Of a stretch of DNA of 64,000 nt, positions 16,469 through 28,601 are shown in pieces (within the stretch, counting starts at the first letter, position 1; each line of letters opens with the position of its first letter). The stretch spans positions 17,079,373 to 17,143,372 of the forward strand of contig CM043792.1 in NCBI GenBank assembly GCA_023974075.1. The letters are read 5' to 3'. Made by a program: the position numbers and the translations under genes. The DNA comes from Chaenocephalus aceratus. Lineage: Eukaryota; Chordata; Actinopteri; Perciformes; Channichthyidae. The notes below the pieces were generated by a model, which worked only from the letters and a program-made list of their open reading frames with translations, had not been told where the DNA came from and ran no database searches.

Positions 16469-18929
16469 AACAAAAGAAACACTGCAGAGGTAATTCTACA
16501 TGTAGTCAGCAGCGCTGTCAATGCAGCTGGGGAACGATGTGACATAACTCTTAGAACATTGAAAAAAAAGCCTCTTTAGGTAAAACTGATCATTTAACTG
16601 TGATGAAGACAATTAACTCAGCTATAATTTAGCCTTAGGCAGGGAAGGAACAATACTTCACTGAGGTAAGAAGAGACCACAGGGGGACTTTCATTCATGT
16701 CTTATTTTAATAAGAGCAGCTGAATAGAATCGTTTTCATTCTGTACTGTAAGTGCAGCTCCACATGCAGGGCACGGGTCAAGTTAAGATGTAGTTTTATT
16801 AAGTGTCTTGAGGCAAAAAATAGTATTTTGAGAATACCTATGAAACGTCTTCAGAATTTGCAAGCTCAAAATGATGGTTTTTATTCCTCAACAGTTAGAA
16901 TGAAACAATTACAGATTAGCATGTTATTGCAACTAATAGATATCAGATTTCAGTCATTTTCGGCTCAATCAATGAGGTGAAAGTGAATTGCTTCCATTAC
17001 TGATGGGCTGTTTTTGATTCAGCCTGCAATCCCATCAGCCAGGCCTATAAAACGATAAAGCTGACTCACAGCTGCCTCATTGCCACCATGACTAAACATC
17101 ACTGCCTGAACATCAGCGTGTTAATAACAAGCTCACGGACTAATTATTGTTCCCTTCACTCTTCCCTCTCACCTTTTGGGACTCTCTGTTAGAATGGAAG
17201 CGCTGGTTGGCGATGGCAATCAAATTCACCCCTTGGTCACTTTCCCTGACTCCAACCAAACAGCACATTCAGTAACACCAACGCTGCTGATAACAAAGAC
17301 GACGAAGAGAGAAGACAGCTCTCTCCTGTCCTGCCTGGACTGACGAGGCCACAAGGTCGCCAAAAGTCTGCCTCATCAGTCTCCCCTAATTTCCCCTCAA
17401 AGTGATACATCTAACAAGCTGGATGTGAGCTTAATGAATAGTACGAAAATTCCCTGCCGCTTCTCGAATCACCGCCATTTAAATCAACACCAGGAAAATC
17501 TGCCTGGCATGAGTGTGGACAGGAGAGAAAATGCCCAGGGCAGACGGTCATTCATTTTACCATCCTCGCCGGCCACAGTCTGTCTGCACAACAAATGTTT
17601 TAATAGGCAAAGAAGGCTTTTAAATGTAGCTCTGTGAAACGTCATGTCTTTGGCAGGTAAATCATTTTGAATAAATGCTTTGATCATCAGGCACAATCTT
17701 GATTAAACCAAGACAAAGTGCAGCACTTCTTATTGAGAAGTGCTGCACTTCCCCTCAAAAAAAGAGTTTTATGAGGTGAGCTAGAGTGCACAAGAACAGA
17801 GGTGGAATTGTTCTGATTAATAATTATATCCGATGAAAGCAGTTCTCAGATCTTTACACTAGCTTCTTGTTTGCCAGAGAATAGACGTACACATTCTACT
17901 GTTGGATTGGAGCCCAGATATGTGAAAAAAATGAACAGTCCATCTCTCAGATTGTATATGACAGGTCTGTTTACTTTCCTCAGAGTCCAGCTTAGACATT
18001 AAAGCAGCATTCCGTTTTATGCACATCTAGTACTTACTTTCCATTTGTTTGTATCGTCGTAATTGTTTGATTTCATTATCACAAACCCCCAGCACATTTT
18101 TTCAAATCCTGTAATACACTGTTACTGAAATATTTAGACTACTTTTAAATCTGGTTTATACTATTTTAGCTTATTTTAATTTAACTAAACGATAAGTGCT
18201 GCTACTATCTGCCGCCAGAGAGTATCATCAGTTAGCTCAGAGTTACTAATATTATCTGGCTTGATATGTCCTATTGCACTGCTGGATAGTTTTAAGTAAT
18301 GTAATCATAACAAATTCATGTGTAATGTTACAGCTGTCCATATTTATGACAGCTGTGTATAAGTTCATTGTCCTCTGAAACTGTATAGGCGCCAAAAAGA
18401 ATAAATGTCGAAACTAACTTTATGTTGCTTTAAGCAGCAGTTTCCAATTTAAGATCAAAAGCAGCAGGAAAAGCTAATTATATAGACATATATGCTGTAG
18501 GACATCATCCCGTACTTTTAAAACTGCTATTAAATGGTTGACGAAGCATATGTTAATGCTGCTCCCTCTCTTTTTTGTCAAACTGCCACCGTCACTTTTA
18601 TTTAAAGACAATAGGGAGCAGTTGTTTTGGATCAGGCCCAACACCTGGCTCACATCTAGGAGGCCTTTTAAAATGTCGAGAGGCACTAATCACAACAAAA
18701 AGATGGAGGCGTTCAAACATACATATTTGAATGAGAAGCTGGTGGGTATTTGAAGGGCTGGATGAGTCCTTCACTTGTTGTGTGGTCAAAGTGTGTATTT
18801 GTTATAATAACCAAACAATTGTTAGGTTGTTTAACCAGCTGGATTCTCATCCATGTGATTATCTACAATTACTTAAACTCTTAATAATCTTCCCCAGCTG
18901 ACACTACCTAAATGTTCCTTCCCTGACAG
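16469..18929. other. No gene seen; one strong hairpin
   Basis: Mostly unique-looking DNA. The only structure I can support is the 35-nt hairpin at 17716-17750, listed separately. Frames present are short and unrecognised. Confidence 0.5.
17716..17750. repeat. Perfect 15-bp inverted repeat with 5-nt loop
   Basis: AAGTGCAGCACTTCT at 17716-17730 is followed by TATTG and then by its exact inverse AGAAGTGCTGCACTT at 17736-17750. The stem is too short for a canonical pre-miRNA. The left arm is itself partly self-complementary (AAGTGC..GCACTT). Confidence 0.9.
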
Positions 18930-19039
18930 TTTGGCAGCATCCCAGCCGCCCTCTGCACACACACCCCTGCCCTTTAGAGCCCCCAATCCCCCGACCAGAC
19001 GCTCTTTTTGTTAACCCCGACCACCCATCATCTTCTACA

Positions 19040-19153
19040 GGAAACACACCACTCCGCTCCTCCGCTCCCTTCACTGGCTTCCGGTAACTGCTAGAATTCA
19101 CTTCAAGACACTGGTACTTGCGTACCATGCTGCGAATGGATCTGGCCCTTCCT
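19040..19153 (+). pseudogene. LINE reverse-transcriptase C-terminal fragment (left piece)
   Basis: Translation gives RSLHWLPVTARIHFKTL and then AANGSGPS, the conserved C-terminal stretch of L2/CR1-like LINE ORF2. The frame breaks at 19153, where a 3.0-kb transposon is inserted. It resumes at 22160 with PSYIQNMVKLYTPAPL, the next residues expected. The left limit is approximate, and sequence from about 18930 may belong to the same copy. Confidence 0.7.
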
Positions 19154-22100
19154 CAACCCAGTGTCACGGCATTTCGTGTTCACCAACACGATTTTTAATC
19201 TATTGATTCGTGTTCACCAACACGATTTGCCCCTTTTTTGTGTGTTGCACAGCACGATTTTAAAAGCAATGTATTTCTACTGCCTGCAGCACGTCTTTTT
19301 CTCCGGTCGTGTTCTTACTCAATATCAAGCCACAATTATTGCTTTTATTTTAAATCGTATAATTTCGGACTCTTGTTGCCGTCTGTGAGGAAAATAAATG
19401 GGGCTCAGACAATAAATGGGGCTCAGAGCCTCAGAATACGGAAATCTGTATTTTTAAATATTTGTTTCCTTCTAATTCGTTATTATTTTCAAAATAACAC
19501 ACTGTTATTTACTCACCAATAACACACAATTATCCTTGCTTTTATTTATTGGTTTAATTCCATAATCTCGGGCTTTTTTGGCGTCCGTCAGGAACTGAAT
19601 TTCAAAATAAAAATAACCGGAAACAGACGTAGGCCGATAAGGGACATTTCGAGCATCATTGCGATTGTCAACATTTCTGAGTTTAGGATGGCCGAAGACA
19701 CTACACTACCCATAATCCCCAGCTATCGTTTAGGACTACAGTCCCCGTAAGGTTACGCAGAGCGTCAAACAGCTGTGTGAAATGGAACGAAACCACGCCA
19801 GACTATCCAAAACTGGAATCGAACACCCCCCCAGAACTACACATGCTGGCTATTGTGTTTCGCAAAATGTTCTATGGGACGTCTCTACTGAACGTTTTCG
19901 TTTTTCCCACAATTAGAAGTTGCCAGTATTAAACACATTGGTGTTATCAAATGTAAAACATATAATTAATAAATGGGTGAAAATCGCTTGTGTCCATAAT
20001 GCGCAGCATTAATATATACATGACAGCTCATTGTTACTTTGTAATTCTACTCCACGACAATTCAGAGGTTAACCTGGTATTTTTACTCCACTGCATTTAT
20101 TTGAGTTACTTTGCAGATTCTGATTAATGATGTGAAATATAAACAACCCTTAAATCAGACTTTAGTTACACCTGAGTAAAATTCAGGTAAGGTGATTGTC
20201 AAGTGCCAACAATCAGGAGAGATATTTGATAGTTGGTGCTTGAGAAGACTAAACATGTATCTGCAATTGACATGAATGGAAACGAGTAATAAAGTATATT
20301 CATTACTCGTTATTCTCTACTAATAGTTAATTAAAGACTGTATATTATGGCTATTTTGCACATCCCTTTCAAGGTTTATTGACATATCATATACACAACT
20401 ACCGTGTAGTTATGCAATGAATGAAACACTTGGGTCACAGGTTCCTCAACAGTGCATTACAAGACATCTATCAATATGTGTGTACCTCCACCATTAAACA
20501 TATTCATATTCTGCACATTTCTTATACTATCTACATACATAAGAGTATAATTCATATGTATAATATCAGTTAAAATAAGTGCTTCAACATAGTTAACATT
20601 TCAGGAAAGCAATATATTAGACGTTAAGTACTTTGTCAGGCTTAATATTTATCTGTAGATAGATACCCCCAAAGTTTTTTTCTTATTTAAAAGAAGACCT
20701 TAATCTGTTATTTAATGTTTAAATAAAGGTTAATTCGTTTTTCTGTTTTGCACCTCCTCCTATTAATATCTTTGTACATCCTGCACTAAACTGTTTTATT
20801 GTAGAGATCACTTATAGTATCTTCTTGATTTTTTATATTCTATATTTCTATCACAGACCTTCTACTTTCCCCCTATGAAAGTATGTACTCTTCATATTTG
20901 TATTCAAATATTCAAATAATATTTGATGAAAAAAATATTAAGAGTACATTATTGTTTGTATGTGTTATATTATAACACATAAAAACAATAATTCAATAAC
21001 GTGCTTTAACCACTAGGCGGTGCACACAAGGTACACACAGCCATAATAACTTTGTATTATTAGTGTAGGACACGTTTTATTCATGCTTTCACATAATTTT
21101 ACAGCATATTGCTATACTATTTCAGACTCAGTATTTACATTCTTACATTCAAAGAAAATCAGTAATATCTTTAAAAACAACAGTCCTTTTATATCAGCTG
21201 TGCACCGTTATGGTGTAAATATAACCTATCTGTGAATTAGATCAAATGTAAAAGTCAGCCGAATTAGTGTTGATACTGCAAGGAGACGTATTGTGTGAAG
21301 AGAAATTGAAGATGTTGTTTAATTGTTGAATATATTTATGATCCTCGTCAAGTATTCAGTTTCGGCAGCATTTTCTCAGTTTTTCCAAAGGTCTTCTCAT
21401 CAGGGTTCTATAAATAAAGAACTACGGCAGATCTGTAATATACAATGCAGCCGAACCGTGTATTACAATGCCGTTATGTGATGACTTTCAAAAAGAAAAG
21501 CAAGAACACTCGGAATTAAGTATTATTTTATTCTTTTAAAATGTTTTCGGGATTTCATATCATATAAACACCAAATCCAAGCATGCATTGCGGCTAAAAA
21601 CATCCAATAAGCGAGCTTAAAACCATAGCTGAGGATCTTGGGTAATCGCTCGAAATGCCTACGTCTGTTTCCGGTTATTTTTATTTTGAAATTCAGTTCC
21701 TGACGGACGCCAAAAAAGCCCGAGATTATGGAATTAAACCAATAAATAAAAGCAAGGATAATTGAGTGTTATTGGTGAGTAAATAAAAGTGTGTTATTTT
21801 GAAAGGAATAATAAATTAGAAGGAAAAAAAGATTTAAAAAATACAGATTTCAGTATCCTGAGGCTCTGAGCCCCATTTATTTTCCTCACAGACGGCAACA
21901 AAAGTCCGAAATTATACGATTTCAAATAAAAGCAATAACTGTGGCTTGATATTGAGTAAGAACATGTTTTTATGAACCACACAGCTTCCGGTCTTCCTCC
22001 ACCCGACCGGAGAAAAAGACGTGTTGCAGGCAGTAGAAATACATTGCTTTTAAAATCGTGCTGTGCAACACGAAAAAAAGGGGCAAATCGTGTTGGTGAA

Positions 22101-22159
22101 CATGAATCAATAGATTAAAAATCGTGTTGGTGAACACGAAATGCCGTGAGACTGGGTTG
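19154..22159. mobile_element. Long-terminal-inverted-repeat DNA transposon, non-autonomous
   Basis: The termini CAACCCAGT..TCACGGCATT and their inverse delimit 3006 bp, flanked by a 7-bp duplication CCTTCCT (19147-19153 and 22160-22166). The inverted repeats run about 500 bp (19154-19655 against 21655-22159). The right arm carries about 43 extra bases near 21966-22010. Beyond a gap, homology resumes weakly to about 19735/21615. The AT-rich middle has no frame with transposase features. Long inverted repeats with a 7-9-bp duplication suggest a Mutator-like or foldback element. Dada and other groups cannot be excluded. It split a LINE copy, which confirms the boundaries. Confidence 0.88.
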
Positions 22160-22208
22160 CCTTCCTACATCCAGAACATGGTTAAACTGTACACCCCAGC
22201 ACCCCTAG
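22160..22208 (+). pseudogene. LINE C-terminal fragment (right piece, split by transposon)
   Basis: It continues the reading frame interrupted at 19153, encoding PSYIQNMVKLYTPAPL. It includes the second copy of the CCTTCCT duplication. It ends abruptly against a minus-strand LINE fragment. Confidence 0.65.
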
Positions 22209-23510
22209 TTAGTCTGTTGACGGTAGCGAACAAGGCACGTGCGTAGTTTTTGTTTTTGGCAATGATATCAGAGAAGAAAGACTGTCGGGCAAATTTCAAT
22301 TCCAAATTATAAAGGCCAAGTCTCTCTTTATAGAATTCAAAGTGCACCTGGAGCTTTGTTTTTTGCCACCTGCGTTCAGCTTTTCGACACTCTTTTTTCT
22401 CTGTTCTCACGGTCATGGCCTTTCTCCATGGAGATATTTTCTTCCCAGTCACTTCCTTTACCCTAGTTGGAGCATATCATTTTTAATTTTTGAATTAAAA
22501 TGATCTACTAGCTCATTTACTGAGATGTTAGCAGGGGCAAGTGTGGAAGAACAATTCTGAGTAAATATTTCCCTAGTGTTTTCAGTTCAATATTGATTTG
22601 TGGTTACCTCTTTTTGAACACTTGTGTGAACAGAAATAGAGCTCTCAAAGAAAACACAGGAATGGTCAGAGAGTGCAACATCAGTCACCACAACCTTAGA
22701 GATATTCAGACCCTTTGAGATAATTAAGTCCAGAGTGTGCCCCTTATTGTGCGTGGGCTCCGTCACATGCTGAGTCAGTCCATAGCTATCAAGAACACAA
22801 AACAGTTATTTTGCCCCTCTGTCCTGGGGGTTGTCAACATGGGTGTTAAAATCACCAACAATGACTAGACGGTCAAAGTCAATACACACTATAGACAGCA
22901 GTTCAATAAAGTCATCAAAGAAGCTTGCACAGTATTTGGGTGGTCTATAGATATTTAGGAACAGAGCTCGAGAGGAGCATTTCAGCTGAAGGGCCACATA
23001 TTCAAAAGAAGCAAAGTTCCCATAAAATGTCTTCCTGCATTGAATGGAATCATTGTACAAAATAGCAACTCCACCCCCTTTCTTATGCATTCTTTCCTGA
23101 CTCATAAAACTAAAGTTGGGAGGGGTTGATTCGATAAGAACAGCTGCACTGTTATTTTGTTCAATCCATGTTTCCGTTAAAAACATAACATCGAGATTGT
23201 GCTCAGTGATACAATCATTGATTAAAACTGTTTTACCTGCCAAAGACCTGACATTTAATAAAGCTAGTCTAAGTTTGTTGAACACACAATCAGTCAGGTT
23301 TTTTGTAACAAGCTGTGGCTGACATGGAATCACTTCTAAATTTGATAAACTCACACAAACATTTGAGCGCTTCCTGTATCTAAGCTGATTCACCGCTCTT
23401 AATCTATTACCTATCAACACAGATATCGGCAAAGCTACTGGCAGGCAGGGCCCCGGCATGTCCTGGAAAGAGTTGAGAGTGCCATACGCCCTTGAGCCTG
23501 GACCCAGCAT
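22208..23510 (-). pseudogene. L2/CR1-like LINE endonuclease region, degenerate
   Basis: The minus strand encodes an apurinic/apyrimidinic endonuclease domain of a non-LTR retrotransposon, the enzyme that nicks target DNA for reverse transcription. Seen in order: LALLNVRSL, LDVMFLTETW (catalytic Glu), KKGGGVAILY, LNIYRPPK, VIVGDFN (catalytic Asp/Asn), then after a stop codon near 22806 THNKGHTLDLIIS and SDHSCVFF (terminal Ser-Asp-His). The linker follows with WRKAM, CRKAERRWQKTKLQVHFEFY and ARQSFFSDII. Several stops between 22453 and 22810 make it inactive. The reverse transcriptase that should follow is missing: the copy ends at about 22208 against a LINE piece in the opposite orientation. 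Confidence 0.88.
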
Positions 23511-23844
23511 ATATCAGTCAGTGTTTGCGTTTTTTACACACACATCGAGGAAGCTGCATATCTCTTTAATTCATCAAAAGTAAGAAGGAATGGTAATGGC
23601 AGTTTGTAGTTGCAATTTCATTGCCAAAATGAACATGTTGACTTTTCTAATTATTTACAAAAAAAAATAATGTGTAAATGCTTTATGTTACTCTAATGCA
23701 GCGGTTTTCAAAGTGTGAGGCGCGCCTCCCGGGGGGGGGGGGGGGGGGCAGAGAGCTTCAGGGGAGGTGCAGCGTGAGAAAAAGATTACGAGAAACAGTG
23801 AAATCTAGCTAGTTAACTTCAGCTAACTTTATGCGAGCGGCAAC

Positions 23845-24060
23845 ATGGATCAATTGTTAGTGAAGTTACCTAAAGTGAGAGAGGAGACAGTGTTTGGCAG
23901 AAAACGTCACTTGCGCACTTTTGGTTGTCTGTGGAGACCGAGTTTCCGGCTCGCCAAAAAGGCTGTAAAAGTGCTCATTCCCTTCACCTCCGCCTACCTG
24001 TGTGAGTGCGGCTTTTCCGCATTGACTTTGATCAAAACAAAGTACCGGTCAAGCAGGGGC
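23845..24060 (+). pseudogene. hAT transposase remnant (N-terminus joined to C-terminal dimerisation domain)
   Basis: The frame starts MDQLLVKLPK and runs directly into VLIPFTSAYLCECGFSALTL followed by IKTKYRS. That is the conserved start of the hAT C-terminal dimerisation domain. The zinc finger and RNase-H-like catalytic core that should lie between are absent, so about 500 residues have been deleted. The domain is then cut off by another insertion at 24054. It is not functional as a transposase. Confidence 0.8.
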
Positions 24061-24700
24061 AGATCTACCGGGGCCACCCCAGCTGCCACCCCAGTTGGCA
24101 GCTTTGTTTTGAAATAAAAGTTGTGGCTCATCTGACATTTATGAGAGAAAATCCCTAATGTCCGAGTGCAAGTGAATGCAGCACAAGACGCAAGCCTTAT
24201 AACCCCTCCTCCGGCCCTGGCGTGAGCGAGGAAATGTGATTGGCTGCGATTTCATTTGAACGGGACGGCGCAAAACGAGAAGCATTCGGACCCAAGTAGA
24301 CGGAAGGAATGAGGTATTTGCGGTCTACAATGACAGAGAAGAGACTGTCAAGTTTGGCTGTACTCAGCATTGAATCAAAATGCACTAAAGCTTTATATCT
24401 TAATCAGTTTGTGAGGCGTTTTGCTTAACACGATGGTAATCGCCGCATTCAGTTGTTATAGGCAACTTGATGGTCTGCTCACGGATGACTCGATGAGCAT
24501 AACAAACTGTTAAGATGATGACCTTACGTGTGTAAATATAACTTTTTCTTTGTGGGGGTCTGCCCCAAAAAACTATTTAAGTCCTGAGAAAGTCAAATAA
24601 GACGGTGTGTAAAACTACACTGCCCAGCCAAAAAAAAGTAACCACTTTGATTTAACTAGGCCAGTAGGTAAGGGCATTCCACTGGATAATAATACCCCTG
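24054..24700 (+). mobile_element. hAT fragment related to the element at 41907
   Basis: It begins CAGGGGCAGATCTACCGGGG and interrupts the transposase remnant. From about 24330 to 24690 it matches 42088-42470 closely, including a stretch translating to EKRLSSLAVLSIESK, the end of a hAT C-terminal domain. It ends ACCCCTG at 24700. Flanking 8-mers match poorly, so the right limit is tentative. Confidence 0.7.
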
Positions 24701-24704
24701 CATT

Positions 24705-24715
24705 ATAGCAACAAC

Positions 24716-24749
<34 letters not shown>

Positions 24750-24790
24750 GCAATAATAGCAATAATAGCAATAATAGCAATAATAATAAT
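24705..24790. repeat. (AAT)n / (AATAGC)n microsatellite
   Basis: AAT triplets followed by several AATAATAGC variants. The Ile and Tyr frames across it are artefacts. Confidence 0.95.
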
Positions 24791-24854
24791 TGGGAGGGGG
24801 CGCGCGGCTGTTCTTTTGTTTTCTGACAGGTGGCTCACACTTTGAAAACCCCTG

Positions 24855-27509
24855 CACAAATGAATTTGGAGAAAATGAAACCAATGGAATGGTAAATTAG
24901 GCTGTTAGCCTGTTTTAGAGTAGTGGAAGTTCTTGACGTTTGCAGTTAAACTGGATAAACTTGTTATTCATTTGCGTGAATGAACACGGATAACGATATA
25001 ACATTTGAAATAATTTATTACGTGATTGTCAATCTGTAACTCTTGCTTCCAAACATGAAGAACGTTTTGGATGGGTTGTTTTGGAACAAAGTGCCATTAC
25101 CCAATTTTGTGCCAAGAAAAACCAGGCACAAAATAATTTATGATAACCAAGAAGTGGGAAAACCAACAAACACAGTCCTGTGATCAAATACAATTGTTAA
25201 ATGTCACATATTGGGAAGTTAAATATTCACTGGCATATTGGGTCTGTTTTTGCTGCTTGAGCTTGGCAGGTATTCCACTTCCACTGTTTAATTGCCTTTC
25301 TATAATCCAAGCAGAACGAATACATGTATATCCACATTTGTGAGCTTGGCTGAGAAGTAGCTTTTACTGTTGTGCGTTTGTTTGATGAAAACATTGATAG
25401 TCAACTACAAGAGGCTAAAAGCAAGATCTGCAGAGCTGTGGGATTACACGTCTTACAAACTTATATTACAGAGTAATCACCTTTTGGGTTCCTGGTATAT
25501 TCTTTCAATTTCTCTATTGTATTATTTTGCAGCTGAAATGATGAGACAATCAACATAATATAAATCTATAACTATTTTACGTCTTGTTGTTTTGAGAACA
25601 AATACAAACAATATCTCTCCCCAGCTCCTCAATTTGCAAAACTTGACTCCTTTTGTTTTCTTTATGTGATTGTTATTTTTAAAATAATAGAATGTGGGTT
25701 TTTTGGTCAAACAAAAAAGTAATTTTAAGACAACAATTTGTGATTTTGATAAACACTTTTCACCATTCTCTGACATTACATTCTGACCAAACAATTTATG
25801 TAAAAAGCTAATTAATCACTATTGAAAAATATTCTGTATCTTAAGTAATTGAAATAAAGAGTCATGCAGTAATCTTCTACCCTGGTGTTTTATTCATTAT
25901 TATGTTTCTGTTTTTTAATCCAGTTCAACAACAACTCGCTGCAGGTATAATACACAGGCTGGTGGAGCTTTTATTAAGCAGCTTTTTTTGTGTAGAAGGT
26001 CTCAAAGAAAAGAAGAAAAATAAATGATGCAAGTTTTTTACAATTCTAAACTCAGGCAATAGATTAAGTTTCCATTAACAGTAAACAGAAATGTGGTACG
26101 TCGAGCAGCAGCGTTCTGAATTAGCTGCAGCTTTTAGATAGAAATCATAGTCTGTGAAAGGAGACTTTAGCCAATCAGAAGTGGTTAAAGAGAGATGGCA
26201 TTAGCATTAGCTGTCCTACAAACTCAGATGCTATAAGAATAACTTATCATAAAGAGAGTCTATACAAAAATAAAACACAATACAATCTGAGTAAATATCA
26301 GAAAGACTATATAAAAAATAGTTAACCTTTCTGCTAACATTAGCCAAAGGCTTATAGCTGTGGATAACTCAAGTCATGTTTATGTAGCTAGTTAGAGCTA
26401 TGTTATCTCAAAACATTAAAAGTTGGTAATTCTTATAGAAATGAAACTAGTGCTTCAAGATCACAATCACAATTCTGTTTGAATGAAATGACTGGACAGG
26501 TGACTGTATGAAGTCCGTTCATACGCAAAGAGAGGGAAGAGCTGCAGGACGAGAGCTATATTTTAAATTTATTTTGGTATTTTGTGCCTTTTCCAGAAAA
26601 CTGCATACCCCAAGAGGTTTCCAAGGCAACCAAAAGCCCCAGCTGGACTAACATATATGGGTGTGGCCGCAGTGGGACAAATTAAACACATGTTTACGTT
26701 CTACCTTGTCTTTACAAATAATCAAAGCCAATTAGATTTAGAATGAACATGTCGTCAATTTGTTTCCTAAATAACAAAGGAAAGGATAAAGAAATCTCTG
26801 CGAGGGAATGGAAAGCTCAGGGCCGAGATTGCCACAACAGTTGCAGCTAATGATGCTATTAGTGCTTTCGAGCAGCGCTATCAATCATAGAAGTGATTAG
26901 CATGAGCATGTACAGAGAGCCGGGCCATTAGTCAGATATGATGTGTATAACCTTCAAGACTCCACTAAACCACCGTGCTCATGCCTGCACTCTAACACAA
27001 GTATATCAAGAGTAAAAAACACAAATGGCTTTTAGAACAGCATCATTATTTTTGTTTATTGTATTGTGTGTTCATGCCATTAAATTATTAACTTATAATT
27101 TACTTTATGTGAGCTTTCTGCTGTTTGAATAGGGAACTTCAAAATAAAACAGTGAGAGGATGTATCAGAGAAACAGCATCACGGAGAGCTGACGCTGAGT
27201 CAGGCCAGACGAGGGTGCTGAGGTGAAGCAAGTGGGAAACACAGAGGGCAGTTGTAAAGCTGTTGTTAAAATGTAACCATGGAAATTCATCTGTACCCTC
27301 TTTATTCCAGTGATTTATTCTAACTGAGGCCATTAGATCTCCTGATAACACAGTTTATAAAGAGCTGAGTCGTCATCATTTAGATTTAAAGTAAAGGCTG
27401 CAAATGAAGCATTACTGTATTAAGGGTACATGTCGGTGAATACATAGGTTCAATTGGGAAATGTAATCGTTCTAAATATGAAAAGTTATAAAAACACATT
27501 ACTTTATAA
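24855..27509. other. No gene seen
   Basis: AT-rich sequence with no recognised proteins, arrays or transposon ends. The block around 26850-26930 is rich in homeodomain-like TAAT and ATTA words and could be regulatory, but this cannot be judged from one sequence. Confidence 0.45.
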
Positions 27510-27746
27510 TGTTATTTATCCAGACTAAAGACTTTTCTTTTTGCTGCTGCTTTTAATTGAACTATTCACATCTTAAACTGCACTGTAACTTTTATCCATG
27601 TATTTTTTCTTTTAATGTTTATTTTATTATCTTTTCTTTTTAATGACTGATTTTAAGTGCCATTTTCTTAATGTTTTTCGTTTTTTGTAAAGCACTTTGA
27701 ATTGCCTTGTGTTGAAAGGTGCTATATAAATAAACTTGCCTTGCCT
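27510..27746 (+). repeat. L2/CR1-like LINE 3' UTR tail
   Basis: It ends with AAAGCACTTTGAATTGCC, then GTGCTATATAAATAAAC and short TTGCC repeats, the typical 3' terminus of L2-group LINEs and SINEs that use them. No coding part was recognised. The left limit is approximate. Confidence 0.75.
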
Positions 27747-28601
27747 TATAACTTTATTACTGTCTATTTTAATGATGCAGGCATTATGAACCGTTTCGTC
27801 TTTTGTTGGATTCATGCAATCTGAAATGCATAAATCAGAGATTTATTTTTTATTTTAAGTCACAGGTGTATCCATTAAGAGAAAAACCCAGAGAGAAAAG
27901 GGAGTGAATATTATACTGGCAATGTATTCTATTCCCATTTAAATCAAGCCTAATAAAAATGTGTCAACTTATCACTAAAATCAAGCGTGGCAAGTGGTGA
28001 AACACTCCAAAAAATTATCCTTGACTGAGAAATTATTGCTAAGGGATTCTCATTTCACAAGTTGCTGATTCATCTGTGATTTTCACCTCAATAGATAGAT
28101 AGTTTAATGGCATGGTTAGATTATATTTACTCTCAGTGAGTAAGAAAGGTTACTGAGGAGACAGTCACATTTTGTACAGGCTCCCACTACCTGTTAGCAT
28201 CTAGCTCTCCTGCTTACACACATGTAGCCAGGGTTGCCAACTCTCACGCATCTGGCGTGTGACACACGCTTTCACCCTCAATCTCACGCTCTCACTCTGC
28301 CCAAACTATTCTCACGCCAAAAACAAGAATACCGAAGACTAGAAACGGTTTTGAAAACTTTTGTCAGGTAGTGATCGTCTTCTCAATAGAACATCTTTGA
28401 TAATGTCTTCTGGTCAATCAGAATCAAGATAACGGCGTGGTGTTGCAGGAAGTCCCGACGGAGAATACTTTTGCTGTAGTACATCTATACATCGATACAA
28501 CATTACGTGTTGATAGAAATCAACACGTAATGAAATAAGACCCCACGGTTTGATGATTGATAGGTGTGTGGGCTGTCTTTCATGTTGACACACAGAACTA
28601 G
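27747..28601. other. No gene seen
   Basis: Non-coding DNA. At 28226 the word CAGGGTTGCCAACTCTCACG resembles one end of a fish repeat, but no partner end was found. Confidence 0.4.

Larger units (their letters stand above)
23699..24854 (+). mobile_element. hAT deletion derivative with nested fragment
   Basis: The ends CAGCGGTTTTCAAAGTGTGA and the inverse of CAGGGGTTTTCAAAGTGTGA bound the element. The 8-bp flanks CTCTAATG and CACAAATG match at six positions, an eroded duplication. Inside are an 18-G run (23731-23748), a transposase remnant (23845-24060), a second hAT fragment (24054-24700) and an AAT microsatellite. Confidence 0.85.

Noticed and set aside
28226..28320. CAGGGTTGCCAACTCTCACG, looks like a transposon left end
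   Set aside because: No matching right end or duplication was found, so the limits cannot be supported.
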